NCBI GenBank assembly: GCA_008638375.1
Contig: CM018043.1
Location: 59,832,510-59,896,509, forward strand
Length of the DNA stretch: 64,000 nucleotides
DNA from: Nyssa sinensis
Taxonomy: Eukaryota; Streptophyta; Magnoliopsida; Cornales; Nyssaceae
Direction of reading: 5' to 3'
How positions within the stretch are numbered: the stretch's first letter is position 1; each line of letters begins with the position of its first letter. Positions 10,913 through 23,108 of this stretch are shown piece after piece. The position numbers were made by a program, and so were the translations under genes. The notes beneath the pieces are model-generated. The model saw only the letters and a list, made by a program, of their open reading frames with translations, was not told the DNA's origin and ran no database searches.

Positions 10913-11159
10913 CTTCATGTAATGTTCTTTATTTTCAATGTCATGTTTAATGTACTGTCATTTTATTTTCAATATCTTTTTAATGTTTAATGTAATGTCA
11001 CTTTATTTTCATTGTTTTTTTTTGAATTATTAATGTAATGTTTTTTATTTTCAATGCAATGTTCTTTTATTTTTATTTTCAATGTAGTGCAATATGATTT
11101 ATGTTTTGAGATAATAGATGAAAAAAACAAACATCATAAAAAAAAGAGTTACATCTTAA

Positions 11160-12262
11160 AAAAAACACACATCATAAAAAAAGTTACATCTTAAAAAAAA
11201 TAAACAAAAAAAAGAGTTACATCTCTCCGCGGCGTTGCCTAAATGCTCAATTAAGTCATTACGAAGGTTGTGATAGGCATTCTTATCTCTCATTTGTAGA
11301 TGATGAGACAAGAACAATTCGAAGTATTTATTACGAGGTCGCAAAATAACTACAGATGTGTTATGTTCTGATGATGTTTTATAATCACAAATATTATAGC
11401 CATCTCGTTCATTCTCAACTATCATATTGTGCAAAATAATGTACATCTTCATGATATCTACAAGTGTGTTGGGATCCAAAAACTGTATTGGTCCACATAC
11501 AATTGCAAATCGAGATTGAAGAACCCCAAAAGCTCGTTCAACATCTTTTTTCGCCGACTATTGTATCATAGCAAAATATTGCTTCTTTGCTCCTTGTGGA
11601 GAAGAAATTGTTTGAACCAATGTTGCCCATTGAGGATATATGCCATCAACAAGATAATATACTGTATTATAGGTGTGTTCATTGATAGAGTAATTAGTTG
11701 GGGGGCTCGTCCTTCAGTGAGCTCAGAAAATAAAGGAGAACAATCCAAGACATTAAGATCATTGTGCGATTCTGACATTTCAAAAAAGGCATGCCAAATC
11801 CACAAGTCATATGAAGCTTCAATTTCTAGAATAATAGTGGGTTTTTTTACACGACCACCATAATATTGATCTTGCCACGCTGTCAGAAAATTCTTCCACT
11901 CTTAATGCATGCAATCCAAGCTTCCCAACATTCCTAAAAACCCACGAGCCTCCCCAACAAGAAGTAATCTAGCAATATCATCTCCCCTTAGAGATCTGAG
12001 ATACTCAATCCTCAAAAATTTCGATAACAGATCGACAAAAATGTTTTAAACTCTTTATTGTAGTGCTTTCTCCAATTCATACATAATTGTCTATTGCGTT
12101 TGCTGCCATTCCATAAGCTAACATTCTAATAGCGGATGTCATGTTTTGAAGAAGGGATAATCCAAGAACTTTAGCTGCATCTATTTTTTGAACAAAATAA
12201 AGATTACGTGTTCCAATAACATTAAGAATACACATAAATACTTCACGCGCCATTCGAAAGCG
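11160..12262 (-). pseudogene. PIF/Harbinger DDE transposase (DDE_Tnp_4 type)
   Basis: Reading the minus strand down from 12262, fragments match the Harbinger transposase order: YFVQKIDAAKVLGLSLLQ, IRMLAYGMAANAIDNYV, GEARGFLGMLGSLDCMH (first catalytic Asp), DLWIWHAFFEMSESHNDLNV with D following (second Asp), then KDVERAFGVLQSRFAIV (catalytic Glu) and the tail IMKMYIILHNMIVENERD. The family excises and inserts its element at TWA-type sites. The frame has stops and shifts, including a stop right after the SLDCMH motif. About the first 60 residues of the family are missing at the right edge. Confidence 0.85.
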
Positions 12263-12279
12263 TCTCTAAAACATTGAAA

Positions 12280-12313
12280 CGGAACTGGTCAACACATAAA
12301 TACACACACACAC

Positions 12314-12349
<36 letters not shown>

Positions 12350-12394
12350 TAGAATGACTTGTAAACTAATCCAACAACCTAACTTGAGTTGATT

Positions 12395-12427
<33 letters not shown>

Positions 12428-12501
12428 TAGAATGACTTGTAAACTAATCCAACAACCTAACTTGAGTTGATTTAAATAAATTGAACGGAACTGGTCAACA
12501 C
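12280..12501. repeat. Local duplications with CA/TG and TA microsatellites
   Basis: A 78-bp unit made of a (TG)n run, TTAGAATGACTTGTAAAC and a ...TTGAGTTGATTTA tail occurs twice in tandem (about 12321-12396 and 12397-12473). The 16-mer CGGAACTGGTCAACAC flanks the whole block at 12280-12295 and 12486-12501. The block abuts the truncated end of the Harbinger transposase. Confidence 0.85.
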
Positions 12502-13239
12502 AACTAATTAACAAACCAAGTCTAGTGTAGTAGGTTCGCTCGCTCCATTTGTCTTCTTCTCCACAAATTTCAACGTTGGTGTACAGAAATGCCTGTATGC
12601 TAAATTGCAGCACCTTCACCTTCATATTTGTTTGCTTCAAGATTTAGAAAGTAAACATTCACAACCTAAGAGGCTAACTCAAGTTCCTCCCCTTCATCCC
12701 CTCCTCCTAATACCCCTTTAACTCTGAAGGTAGCTATCTTTCCACTGCTAGTATGTCTTTATGAAAACATAGGCAATTGCTCTACCATCAAATGTTTGAT
12801 TTCACTGATAATTAATTAAAGTTACACCCCCTCACCCCCCCGGCCTTCCTTCTTTCCTGGTTGGTAACACAACGTGTGAACTGCGACCAACTCTATCAAC
12901 ACACGGCACTTGGAGAGAGAGAGAGACCCACCACACCAGCCTTTTGTCCTCTCTACTCCTAGGGTGGTTGCTATCAATGACTTTCAACTTCTTCACTGGC
13001 CTCTCTTTTCTTTGCTTATAATTATATTATACTAAACCACTACTTCCAGAGCTCCATTGCAATGGATTTGTGCAAAAATGATTTACTGTCTGTATCTAAG
13101 TCCGTTCAAGCTTAGCATTAAGTCCATTACTTTTTACTTAGTATAACAAATGGATGAATTCACTAATCATATACAAGATAAAGTTTCATAATATATGTTT
13201 TTTGTTAATAATATTGTTTTAATTAATAAAATTAAAAGA
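12502..13239. other. Intergenic stretch, no gene seen
   Basis: AT-rich, with a short GAGA run near 12913 and pyrimidine-rich patches. Nothing here can be supported as coding or RNA. Confidence 0.5.
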
Positions 13240-13995
13240 GGGATAAATAATAAATTAGAAATTTGAGAGAGGCTTTAGAATCAAAACGATTCAAGATAAA
13301 TAAGACAAAAACTATATATTTTGAGTATAATTTTAATAAAACTAGAAATACAAACACGAACGCTTCTGAAAATCGAAAATCAAGAATTAATAAAAAATAA
13401 AAAAATTTGTTATCCAAGTACATTTATTTAATAAGAGAGAGAAATTAGAGATGATGTTATTCATAAAACTAAAACAACATGGATTAAGTAGAGGATTGCT
13501 TCTGGAGTATTGTGCGATCGACGAATAGCTTTAAAATTGAAAGGTAAATTTTATAGAACAAAGCTATGTTATATGGAACAAAATGTTTGGCAGTTAAGAA
13601 ACAATATGTTAATAAGATTAGTGTTGCCGAAATAAAGATGTTAAGATGGGTGTGCAGTAAGATAAAAAAAAAAAGAAAGAAAGAATTAAGAATAAATATA
13701 TTAGAGAGATTGTGGAAGTGACACATATAGGAGATAAAATGAGAGAACATTAGTTAAAGTGGCATGGTCATGTAAAACAAAGATCAATAAATACACCAAT
13801 AAAGAAGAGCAACATAATTAATATTGAAGGTCATGTTAAGGGATGAGGGCAACTAAAATTAACTTTAGCAGAACTAGTTAAAAAAAATAATAATGTATGG
13901 TCTAATAGAGAGAATGACCTTAAATAGAAAAAAAAAAAAAAGACAAAATAAGATTTATGTAACTGACTCTAAATAATTGGGATAAAACTTTGTTT
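13240..13995 (+). mobile_element. RTE-clade LINE, 3' fragment
   Basis: The plus strand, across a few frame changes, reads the end of an RTE-type reverse transcriptase: LREALESKRFKINKTKTIYF near 13270, then RIASGVLCDRRIALKLKGKF near 13490-13545, MLYGTKCLAVKKQYVNKI and VAEIKMLRWVCSKI (13565-13660), then KWHGHVKQRSINTPIKK (13760-13810). The 3' end CTAAATAATTGGGATAAAAC is typical of RTE elements. It is heavily A-rich and broken by stops. It is 5'-truncated, as LINE insertions usually are. Confidence 0.75.
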
Positions 13996-14640
13996 AAGTT
14001 TTATCTAAAACAATGCATAGACTGTGGAACCATTCAATTTGAATTTCCAAGGAGCATCAAAACGGGGACGGCCCCCAAATAACTTAGAAAACAATTCTGC
14101 ATATCTCAATAACCTATAAGCATCAACACAACGTCCACATACATATCTATGTCTAGAAAAAGAAAAAAAAATCTGTAACAAATCTCATCATCCTCTTGAA
14201 CATTATTTTAAAAAGAAAAGCTTATATAATTAATCAAATAATACAAGCATGGAGATTAAGTCATCGTGAAAACATAAGATTTTGTATATAACAAGGCTAC
14301 ACAATCAACATAGTTGTCTTGTAACAATTAAATATAAAACTCAAGTCTGTCTTTCCAAATGTATGTAATTATGAGAACATCTAGTAATGAGGACAATTAA
14401 GAATGTTTTGCCTAATGGGATGGGACCAAAAATAATTACAGCTTCAAGGTTGTTAACATCAATGAACAAAAATTAAAATATTACACAAGGACAAAGGCCA
14501 ACCTTCTCATGGTTGCCAACTACGTAGAATCAGCAAGTGAAATTCCATTGATCAAGTATTGAGACAAAAAATTAAGGGAGTCGATAAAATCAAGAACAAG
14601 AGTACAATATATATTCATTCAACCCTATGCAAGTCGTGTG
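13996..14640. other. Upstream region of the secreted-protein gene
   Basis: AT-rich, without a recognisable gene. It would include the promoter of the gene starting at 14694. I cannot point to a TATA box with confidence. Confidence 0.4.
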
Positions 14641-14644
14641 TGCG

Positions 14645-14647
<3 letters not shown>

Positions 14648-14679
<32 letters not shown>
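14648..14679. repeat. (GA)n microsatellite in the 5' UTR
   Basis: A run of GA units 15-46 bp upstream of the start codon at 14694, probably inside the 5' untranslated region. The open frame that crosses it (from 14559) gives a low-complexity RE repeat and is not a plausible start. Confidence 0.85.
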
Positions 14680-14687
<8 letters not shown>

Positions 14688-14693
14688 GTAAAT

Positions 14694-15701
14694 ATGCAGG
14701 ATAAATACCAACTCTCTCTCGGCCTGGTGATCTTGGCAATGACTTGCACCATTGTTTTTGGTTCTGAACATCTGAAGAGCAAGCGGCTCTGCAGCGAGTG
14801 TTCCAAATGCGATACAAGTACATGTCCTGAAAGTGAAGCCTACCCCCACATGACAGCGTGGGATGACACTCTTATAGCCGGTGCCTTGCAATCTGACTAT
14901 GTGGACTCCAAGGACAGGGGTATTTATTCGGTACCAAATATTAAAGGTGGCGAGTCAGAAAAATACAATGCTTATTATGGCTGGGAATCTACTTCTGGTT
15001 CAGCTTCTGGCTACCATAGGTAAACTGTAAATATATTTGTTGACAATCCTTTCCCCCAAGTTAGGGAGGACAATGGTTCAATAAAGCCAACCCAGACCTG
15101 GACATTGCCATTTGCCATGGCAATGCCCAAGAGCCAAAGGCCTAGTTTTCTAGGCCAAGGCTTGAGTTTGCATCATCAAACTCCAGTCTCCAGGATGGCC
15201 TATAATCACATAACTAACATCTTGACTGGACTGGCATAATCTTGCTATGGTCTAAACTTTGCTCAACCCATTATACAGTGTTGCTATGGATCAAAATTAA
15301 ATGAGCCCATACAACTGACACGACAAAATTAAGCTGACATAGACTCCATATTCATGGAGCACAGGTTCAGCAACTACATGGACAAATGCTCAGGTGGACA
15401 AAGCTACCTCACAGTTGACAAGCATGGCAAAGTCAACCTTCGTTCATTGAGCTCACTGGAAAGTTTAGCTGAAGCAGACTGGAAATCCATCAACCCGCCC
15501 AAAAAATATAACCACAGTGAATTCCGGTTCTGGGTCTCTCATAGTACTGGAAAATGTCTCACAGTTTTTGGAGGGAAGACAGAGAAACGAACTGTGGGCG
15601 TAGCTGAGTGCAAATTTGATGGCTCCAACCCTTACCAGTTATTTGCATTCCGCTTCCATTACCATAAAGCATTTTGCTGTTGTGGTCTTCACAACGAGTA
15701 A
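14694..15701 (+). CDS. Secreted Cys-containing protein of unknown function (2 exons)
   Basis: Exon 1 is 14694-15019 and exon 2 is 15365-15701. The donor AG|gtaaac and acceptor cacag|GTTC join an Arg codon in frame, giving 220 residues. I chose the ATG at 14694 because it begins a clear signal peptide (MQDKYQLSLGLVILAMTCTI, then VFGS) and avoids the GA repeat upstream. After the signal come a paired-Cys segment (LCSECSKCDTSTCP), a Tyr/Asp/Gly-rich middle, and in exon 2 a region with FSNYMDKCSG, FRFWVSHSTGKCLTVFGGK and a CCCG near the end. The GKCLTV pattern recalls beta-trefoil lectins, but that is only a resemblance. It looks like a conserved plant family of unknown role, acting in the secretory pathway or apoplast. 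No breaks are seen. Confidence 0.72.
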
Positions 15702-15725
15702 TTTCTTAAAGATCTAATATGCAGC

Positions 15726-15731
15726 AATAAA
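15726..15731 (+). terminator. Poly(A) signal AATAAA
   Basis: AATAAA 25 bp after the stop codon of the secreted-protein gene; plant poly(A) signals are loose, so this is a candidate. Confidence 0.5.
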
Positions 15732-15779
15732 AGCCTAATGTCATTGTAACATTCATAACTATAATTTTGGTCGAATTAA

Positions 15780-16592
15780 GAGATGTCTAGTATCATCTAC
15801 AATTTATAATACTCTCAGTTCAATAATTACTATGTACTCGAGCAATGATTTTTGAAATAAAAGTCCAGGCCCTCTAATTAGTGTTCAAAGATCTCAAACT
15901 TGAATTTTGGTATTAGTTAGATAAAACATGGTAGAACATTAATTTAAAAGAGGAAAAGGGGAACCGTTGATAGTAGTGATGTGATGAAGTGTTAGGTGAG
16001 GAACCATGGTTTGAAGTCCTTCAAATGTTTTTTATTGTGTACTATCACCAGCTAAGCAGAACTGCAGTGCTAAATGTCAACTGCATCCGCGCGTCTGGCT
16101 TAATCCCTGCCAGCCAACTCTTACTTTTACTGTCTAAACAATTAACACCAGCACAAGACCTTGCAGGAAATCGACAAACCCAGACCCAAGTGTGTTATGT
16201 GAAGCAAAAGCTAAAATCTTTAACACTAGGTCATCCTACCACCCAGCCGCCTACATCTTCTATCACACATTGAGCTTCTTATAATCTATTTCTTTAATGC
16301 AAGGACAGAAACTTCAATCATGCCATTGCACCAAGCCAGAAGGAAAAGGGTGTGAAATTAATCTATTCAAATGTCAATAAAGGAAAACGATTGAATTATT
16401 ACTCACTAAACATATACACAGGCTAACAACAGTTGGTAATGCAGGAACTGAAACAGCAGATTATCTATATTTCTCATGCTTACACATAAATATCAAAGTT
16501 GCACTGTGAAATTTACCAATACTTGAAGGTGCCAACTAGCCTATCCCGCATTCATCTAGGATGGTGGGGGGTCTATGGGCAGGGAGAGGACT
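15780..16592. other. Intergenic stretch between convergent genes
   Basis: No gene is seen. Small open frames here have no recognisable pattern. The right part should contain the 3' UTR of the minus-strand MRL7-like gene. Confidence 0.4.
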
Positions 16593-16640
16593 ACATGTAG
16601 CACACCGTTGCGTATAACATGTAGCACACCGTTGCGTATA
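16593..16640. repeat. 24-bp tandem duplication
   Basis: A 24-bp unit beginning ACATGTAGCACACCG occurs twice back to back (16593-16616, 16617-16640), in the probable 3' UTR of the MRL7-like gene. Confidence 0.85.
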
Positions 16641-16755
16641 AACTGAATTTTCAGGGCAATTGTTAATCTTTGGGGAGAACCACCATATGGTAACCACAGC
16701 ACCCCATCAGAAACTTGCACTCTGTTTGCAATACATGTATTTATCAACATCTACT

Positions 16756-18907
16756 TTAGCACAGCTTACTGCTGACTGGAACAATTGGGATCAGTTCTTC
16801 ACTCTCCTGAGTGCTACTCAAACAAGGTGGCTTGGCTGCTCCATAGTAAAAGAATGCCATTAATTTTGACAACTCGTCTGCAGTTCGAATCACTGAGGAG
16901 GAAAAAATTTCCAATCATTATTCAAGGCTGATGCAAGAGGTTAACAACAAAATTCTCTTAAATAGGAAATCACCTTTCTCGCGGTATAATATCCTTCCGG
17001 CTTTAGTGAAGATAATCTCCGGGAAGCCAGACACTTTTAATGCAGAGACCAAATCAAGCTCAACAACAGCATCAATTGCAACACACTGTTTGCCAGTGAA
17101 AATATATAGAATGTTAAAAATGAAGGATGAGGATCACACACATTTCAATGCTTTTACTTACTCTTGGCGACGGTAACCTGCAGTTCCATATGATGTGTAC
17201 AGCTTTCTCCAATTCATCCCAAATCTTTTCATTTTCCTTCGGTCTGCAGATCAAATAGGTTTTATTAAATAATAAAATAATAAATAAATATGACTTAGTA
17301 GTTGAGAGAAATGCTGTGAATGTTCCTTCTCAGGTCAGTCGTGTTTTATGCAGATTTCAAGTGAAGGTGTAATGCCCCAAACCTACTGACCCAATAACTT
17401 GAAGAAAGAACTCAATTGCATAAGCCAAAATGCTTAAGCCATGTTATTAGTAGTATGGTTTGTCATGTCTTAATAGGCCAATCAAACTTTTCTCACCCCA
17501 CCAGTGTGGGATAGGGTATCACAATCTCCCCCTCCCCCTCCCCTTTAATTATGCAACATCCTCATCGCATGGCCCATAAGGCCTAGTAACTTCCTTGACC
17601 AACTGATGTAAGACGTAACTCGGGTCCCCTTATAGTCCTAGCCTCCCCACAAGATCTACCACGTTGCTATGCCATGTGTCCCTTCATGGATAATCGCAGG
17701 TATAGTATTACATGCCATGTGTCCCACAAGATCTACCACGATTGTGCCATTTTTGAGATGATGTGCTTTTGATCAGACAATATATTTGCAGCAATCTTGG
17801 AATCTCCCATATTTGATTCTTGAACTAGAATCTGGGACAAATGGATCATGGTAATATTGCACTTGGATCCAGTATTGGTAGGGTGTTAGGATTAAGCTGA
17901 AGGGTTCAGGTACTGTTATCCCTTTGTCTTGTTGTAATGCTCTATGCTTCTGCATAAGTTAACTGGTCCTATGAGTACTCCCCAGCAACCCAGCCTCATT
18001 TATCTGGAGATTGTATTCAGATTCAGAGGGTTATGCCCATCTTTAGTACAGCCCCACATACACACACACAAAAAGAGGAGCAAGAAGAAGAAGAAGAAGA
18101 GGGAAGAAAATACAATCTAATGTTAGAACCAATACAATTATATCATAGAAGCTTCAATCTTATACAAAATATTTTTTCTAGCTTCAGATGCATCACAAAA
18201 TCAATATCAAGAAATATCTCCAAATATAGAACTAAGCATTCAGAAATTAAATGACAGGAACACTTTCTTCCGCTTCATTTCTCAACAATGATATCTGGAA
18301 GCAGCATGACCAATTACAAACTTACATTTGAGCCATCATAGATGGTTTGCAGAAAAACAATCAATTCACAGAGTAACCCATTAGAATATCCAAAAAAAAA
18401 TAGAAGGCGATTGGCTGATTACCCATCCTGCCCTTTTTAAAATTTTCACGGTCAGTCCTAATTACTAGCTACTAAGAATGGTAACTTCTAAATGCATCTA
18501 CAAAGCATGATTACTCTATTTTGGCTCACATGTCCGTGTTGGATACGTCATTGACACGTGTTGGAGACAAAAAAAAAGAGGGTCCAAATTTTTTTTATTT
18601 TTTTCTAAATTTTGGACACATCCCCGAACACGAATGAGACATTTTGGACACGTTTTCTATTTTTTATTTATTTTTTCCTTCTTTTCCTCCTCTGTTTTTT
18701 TGGTTATGTATATATGTATGTACATATATATGTTCTATATAGTGGTCAGAAAATTTGTTTTGGAATTAGGATCATAGATGTTGATAATTAAATGAAAAAG
18801 TTTTTGAATTTTTATTTAATGACTTTATTATTTTAATGTTTTAATAATATTTTTTTGATTTTTGTATTTTTTACCAATTTTAATTAAAATAATGTTAGAT
18901 TTTTATT

Positions 18908-18943
<36 letters not shown>

Positions 18944-21900
18944 GACGTGTCCTTAACGTATCCATGTCTTACATTTTTTAGAAATTTCGTGTCCGCGTGG
19001 TTTTTTCGTGCCATATCCGTGTCTCGTTTTTATATCCGTGCTTTTTAGACATGTAGAATGAGAGGATTGGTAAGAAAACACGAGTACAGCCAAAATCTAG
19101 ATAATGCCAGAGAGAGAGAGACTCTATGTACGACTATTTTACAATAAAACTCCAAGAGGATCTAAGGTTAAATTCACAGAAAGAAGGTAGTTATGGGGCT
19201 GAACTATCTTATATGACTTTACCTCGTGTAGCCCTTAATAGGTGTTATCTCAAATCTCTGCCAAAAGCATTCAGTGTTTTCTAATATAGCCAATCATCTG
19301 TGTCAACATTCTTAATCCACTTCACTCATTCTATGGACATGTTTTTCTTGCTTTATTTTTTTTCCCTCATAAGTAAATGTATTATAAACAAAAGCACACT
19401 CAAGGTGTGCAACTATACATTTTGTTTCTTGATTTCACAACATTCCTACTAACACTGAACATACTCACTTTCCTTTTGATGAGAATACCCCAAATTTAAT
19501 AAGTATTGTGAGAAATAACTTGCATATTGCCATGCATAAAGCACATTGTCAATAAAATGTAACTCAAGCAAGAGTTATCTTGTTGTATCCAATCATAATA
19601 TTACTTCAGTCATTGGTAGTGTAGATAATGAAAAGGGCCATTGGCCACATGGCTAAGAGGATGTCCACGTGGACACACAGTAAAGAGCTATTGTTACATC
19701 TCAAGCTAACATCCAATGTTAAGGGTCCGCGAAGGGCATCCACAATAAGATCCTCAGAACATCCCAATCAAGAAGCGTGGTTTGTTGGCAAGCGAAAGAT
19801 GTTCCCAACACAAATAATTGAGCAGAATTCATCGGGAAATTCCACAAAAATACAAGCCTCTTGATAAGGGGTCACCTAAAGATTTCGGAACAAAATCTCA
19901 AAGGACCCCGAAGCAGGGCTGACAACTCCGGGTCTTGTGGTATGGTGGCTTAGGTAAGAGGATTTTCTATAATACGCAGCATTAAATGAGGAAATGACAA
20001 GAGCTCATTCCGCATTTAATGAAGTTGTACCATGATCTAATCGAAAGACATGGAATTATGACTTTCATTAAGGACAACCGAAAGTAATTACTTGTGGGAA
20101 TCAACAATTATCCAATCAAGCTGAAAAGAGCAACCACGTGGCAGAAAAGAGATTGCCTTCCCGTCTAAAAGCCAAGCATGCTTGGCACGTGTCTCTTTTG
20201 CTATAAATGTGGGGCAATTATTCTTGAAAGAACAAGAAGGAAGAAACTCAGAGCATTAAGGCATTTATGCCAGGAATAAGCATTCAATAAGCTTACTTCC
20301 TGGAATAGGCTTGCCATTAATGGTCCTAGGAAGGATCTCAGTGAGATAACCCTCAAAAGGTTCAGTTTGTCTCCTTTCTTCCAAGAATCCCATCCCTCGG
20401 ATTAGCTCTCACCTTCTCCCCGTTACCATCTGACTTCACAGTGCCATCATATGATGTACTTGCTACTCTCTAAACTCTTTTGCATAAACTCTCAATAAAA
20501 TAGGGTTCTGTAAACACACTGTAATATCTCTCCTCCCTCAATAGTGTCTTACTACTACCTACAAGAAGTTTATGAAGTGCTCCAAGATCACAACTTCTAA
20601 ACATCCCCTTTGGTTGAATACATAGGAGACTGAGCAGGCCTACTGATCCAAAAAAAAAAAAGGAGATTGAGTGGGCATGGCTAAAAGAATGCACTAGCGA
20701 AGGTTGCAAAACCCCAACACTCAAATAAATGTCAAGACTCGAACATTTTGAACAGTTTCAGTCTCATCTATGTCAAAAGGTAAAATAGAAGGAACAGGGA
20801 TGAAGAGATGGAGTAGCTTCTGGCACAAAATCACACACATTGCTCACAATATCATTGCTTGAGATTCTTTAATATATAGTTAGCAGAGCTTGACTCTGTT
20901 TCCACAAAGATGTTGTGGAAGAACATCGAAACCAAAAGATGTTAGGGAAAATCCACTGCTGCCATCAGCCAAAATTGGAAATCACTATGGTTCAATAATT
21001 AGCTAGTTGAGCTACCAAAAGCAGATTTAGAAAGTGAGTTGAAAGACTTGGAAATAAAGGTCATATCGTCCCAAAAGCAATTAATAAATCAAAGATAACA
21101 AAACAAACATAAAGCAAAATTGACCGAGACTGCTGGAAAATTAACAGTTTATATCAAATGACTAAGTCCACAGGTTACCGTCAAGAACATGATATTAAAA
21201 AAAAAAAAAAAATTCAACTTGGACAAGAGAAAGAGCAACAGCAAAAGGAACATATGAAAACAAACCTTTTATAACGATTATGTACTAGGACAATCAAAGG
21301 GCTGATGTCCTTGAATACAGTCTCTTCCCACTCTGCAGTTGTGATGTCTTTAATTGGACGAATGTAATCATCATCTTGCCACACCAGTTCCTTGTCACTA
21401 TCATAATTCTCATCATCATCCTTCTTAACATTTTTTATAGTAATCTTGTTGAAGAATTGACCCAAGTTGAATCCCCACCCTTCAGCATCTTCAGGCCAAT
21501 CAGGATCATCCTCCTCCACTACAAGGGGATAATCCGCCAAAAGCCTTTGCATCTTCTTACTCTTTTCGACAGGATCTAACTCCTCCTCGACATCAGGGTT
21601 CCTGTCAATCACTTGTATAATCTTCTTCCTCCATTCATTTCTCTCTTCCTCATCCATAAGTAAGGGATCACTCCCATTAAATTCTCCTCCTCCCCCTTTC
21701 TTTCCATCACCAGAGTCGTGTTTTCCTACTGTTCTAGAAGCTCTAATTCTACTAATTCGGAAAGGACCAGCCTGCTTTTCACAATCCAATTCCAAAAAAT
21801 AAAATCTCTAGAAGAGTAGAACATTTGATTGATTGGTAACTAAATAATTCTAAATGAAAAAACAAAAAGGAACAGAAAGTAACGTACCAGCAAAAGTGAC

Positions 21901-22043
21901 TTTGGAAAGACTGGTGAGAAAAGACTAAAATACTCCATCCTTGAGGAAGAAACCCTAGCGTTGCTTCGTTTTTCTTTGGGCATAGTACCAGCAAATGGAG
22001 TCAAGAAAAGATCGTGGACTCTAATTGCATGTCGCAGTGCCAT
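16756..22043 (-). CDS. MRL7: MRL7/SVR4/RCB-like thioredoxin-fold chloroplast biogenesis protein (5 exons)
   Basis: Minus-strand exons are 22043-21888, 21807-21266, 17243-17162, 17085-16974 and 16892-16756 (stop TAA). All junctions are GT-AG and keep frame, giving 342 residues. The first 50 or so residues are Arg/Ser-rich and fit a transit peptide. Residues from exon 2 carry the acidic, conserved core DPDWPEDAEGWGFNLGQFF, ITIKNVKKDDDENYDSD and DDYIRPIKDITTAEWEETVF; exons 4-5 hold the thioredoxin-like end with FPEIIFTKAGRILYREK and MAFFYYGAAKPPC. Family members (MRL7/SVR4/RCB and the paralogue MRL7-L/NCP in Arabidopsis) act in chloroplasts and nucleus to help assemble the plastid-encoded RNA polymerase during greening. 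Which paralogue this is cannot be settled here. Intron 2 (17244-21265) is 4 kb and contains repeats. Confidence 0.88.
17368..17547 (-). mobile_element. LTR with polypurine tract (truncated small LTR element)
   Basis: On the minus strand a 24-bp purine tract (17547-17524) is followed by TGTGATACCC...GGGGCATTACA (17523-17368), a 156-bp segment with TG...CA ends and short inverted termini. This fits the 3' LTR and polypurine tract of a small LTR element such as a TRIM. No primer-binding site or second LTR is seen and no target duplication is obvious. It lies in intron 2 of the MRL7-like gene. The motif CACAAGATCTACCACG also occurs twice nearby (about 17648 and 17725). Confidence 0.5.
18530..19055. 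mobile_element. Probable non-autonomous DNA transposon rich in CGTGTCC words
   Basis: Both ends are dense in related words: CATGTCCGTGTTGGATACG and GACACGTG at 18530-18560, and ACGTGTCC, GTGTCCGCGTGG, ATCCGTGTCTCG at 18943-19040. The middle is AT-rich with a (TA)n run (18917-18940). This layout is common in plant MITE-like elements with subterminal repeats. I could not fix exact ends or a target duplication. It lies in intron 2 of the MRL7-like gene. Confidence 0.42.
19620..20520 (+). mobile_element. LTR-like sequence with TATA box
   Basis: The stretch has higher complexity than the surrounding intron, with a TATA-type box CTATAAATGTGG at 20200-20211 and a downstream leader-like region ending in ...AATAAAATAGGG (about 20494). 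No open coding region of note is present. This resembles a plant LTR (U3-R-U5), but I see no partner LTR, primer-binding site or target duplication, so the call is tentative. Confidence 0.35.
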
Positions 22044-22443
22044 TTCTACACCGTCAGTCTGAGAAATCTGCCTCTTCCAATTGCTGCTCTTTTATCTTCT
22101 TCTTCCTTTCTCAGGTATATTGGTATATATTGGGCCGACTATAGCTTGAGTTTGGCCCAAAATTTGAAATACCATCCGGTTTGGACCATTCCTAAATTAA
22201 AGCTGCGGGTCCAATGAATGCCCTTTGGACTAATCCAGCCTGATTCACGGCCAGACCAGAAGCCGCAAATGACGAATGCCGGTTTTTTTCATTATTTTTT
22301 TCTTTTTTCTTTTTGTTTGGTAACTATTTATTTTTTTTTATTTTATGTATTTATTATTATAGTACTTTTTCCCCTTCATATTTAGAAATAAAAAAATAAA
22401 GTGAAAACCGTTAAGCATAGTAGCTTTCCTTTTAATATTTTAT

Positions 22444-22611
22444 TGGAATACATCACAACAATCAATCCAATTAAAAGAATGAATAAAAAGTTTTTCTTGA
22501 GTGTATTCTAATAATTTTTTTTTATAATTTTGTGGAATACAGCACAACAATCAACCAAATTTAGAAGAGTAAATATACAATTCCATGTTTGTTTCCAAGT
22601 GTATTCTAATG
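22444..22611. repeat. Imperfect tandem repeat, about 100-bp period
   Basis: GGAATACATCACAACAATCA...GAGTGTATTCTAAT (22444-22514) recurs as GGAATACAGCACAACAATCA...AAGTGTATTCTAAT (22543-22611). Each unit has GGAATAC/GTATTC inverted ends and so could fold. Confidence 0.7.
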
Positions 22612-23108
22612 CTTAACGTAAAAATGGTCTAACTTTTCTATTTTTGGGTATTCCACAATTGGGTTGAGTTATTGAGTGTTTAAATGCATGTGTTTATTTG
22701 AGTGTTTAGGTGAACCATTAATAAGTGTTTAAATAATATGAAATACATTTCTTATCTTTAAATTTTAAATTGTGTGATTAGCAACGTGTTATATTATTAA
22801 AATTATATAATTTATATAATTAACAAACATATATATAATATAACAAAAAATAAAAATAAAAAATAGAAATATTTTTAATATTAAATAAACAATACAAAAT
22901 TATCAACTATTACAAAACATATTATTATTTTATAAATGAATATATTTTATTAATAGACTACCTTTTTACCATAATAATATTATGCTCCCAAACGCCATCA
23001 AGGTTAGGTCTTTGAGATGGCGGATATAAGATGTAATTAAGCTATCCTTATTCATTAAGTGTGATTTAGAAGTTATGTGTGATCCAAAAACCCAATTTCA
23101 CTTGTTAT

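Larger units (their letters stand above)
9600..12270. mobile_element. Decayed PIF/Harbinger DNA transposon
   Basis: Two convergent genes typical of PIF/Harbinger elements lie here: a Myb-like accessory gene on plus (9907-10912) and the DDE transposase on minus (12262-11160). Their 3' ends face each other across an AT-rich stretch (10951-11155). I could not define terminal inverted repeats. The transposase N-terminus and the right end are missing at about 12270, where a local duplication begins. Confidence 0.8.

Noticed and set aside
14559..14693. Upstream in-frame start of the secreted-protein gene
   Set aside because: It would add 45 residues including an Arg-Glu microsatellite and bury the signal peptide; the ATG at 14694 fits better.
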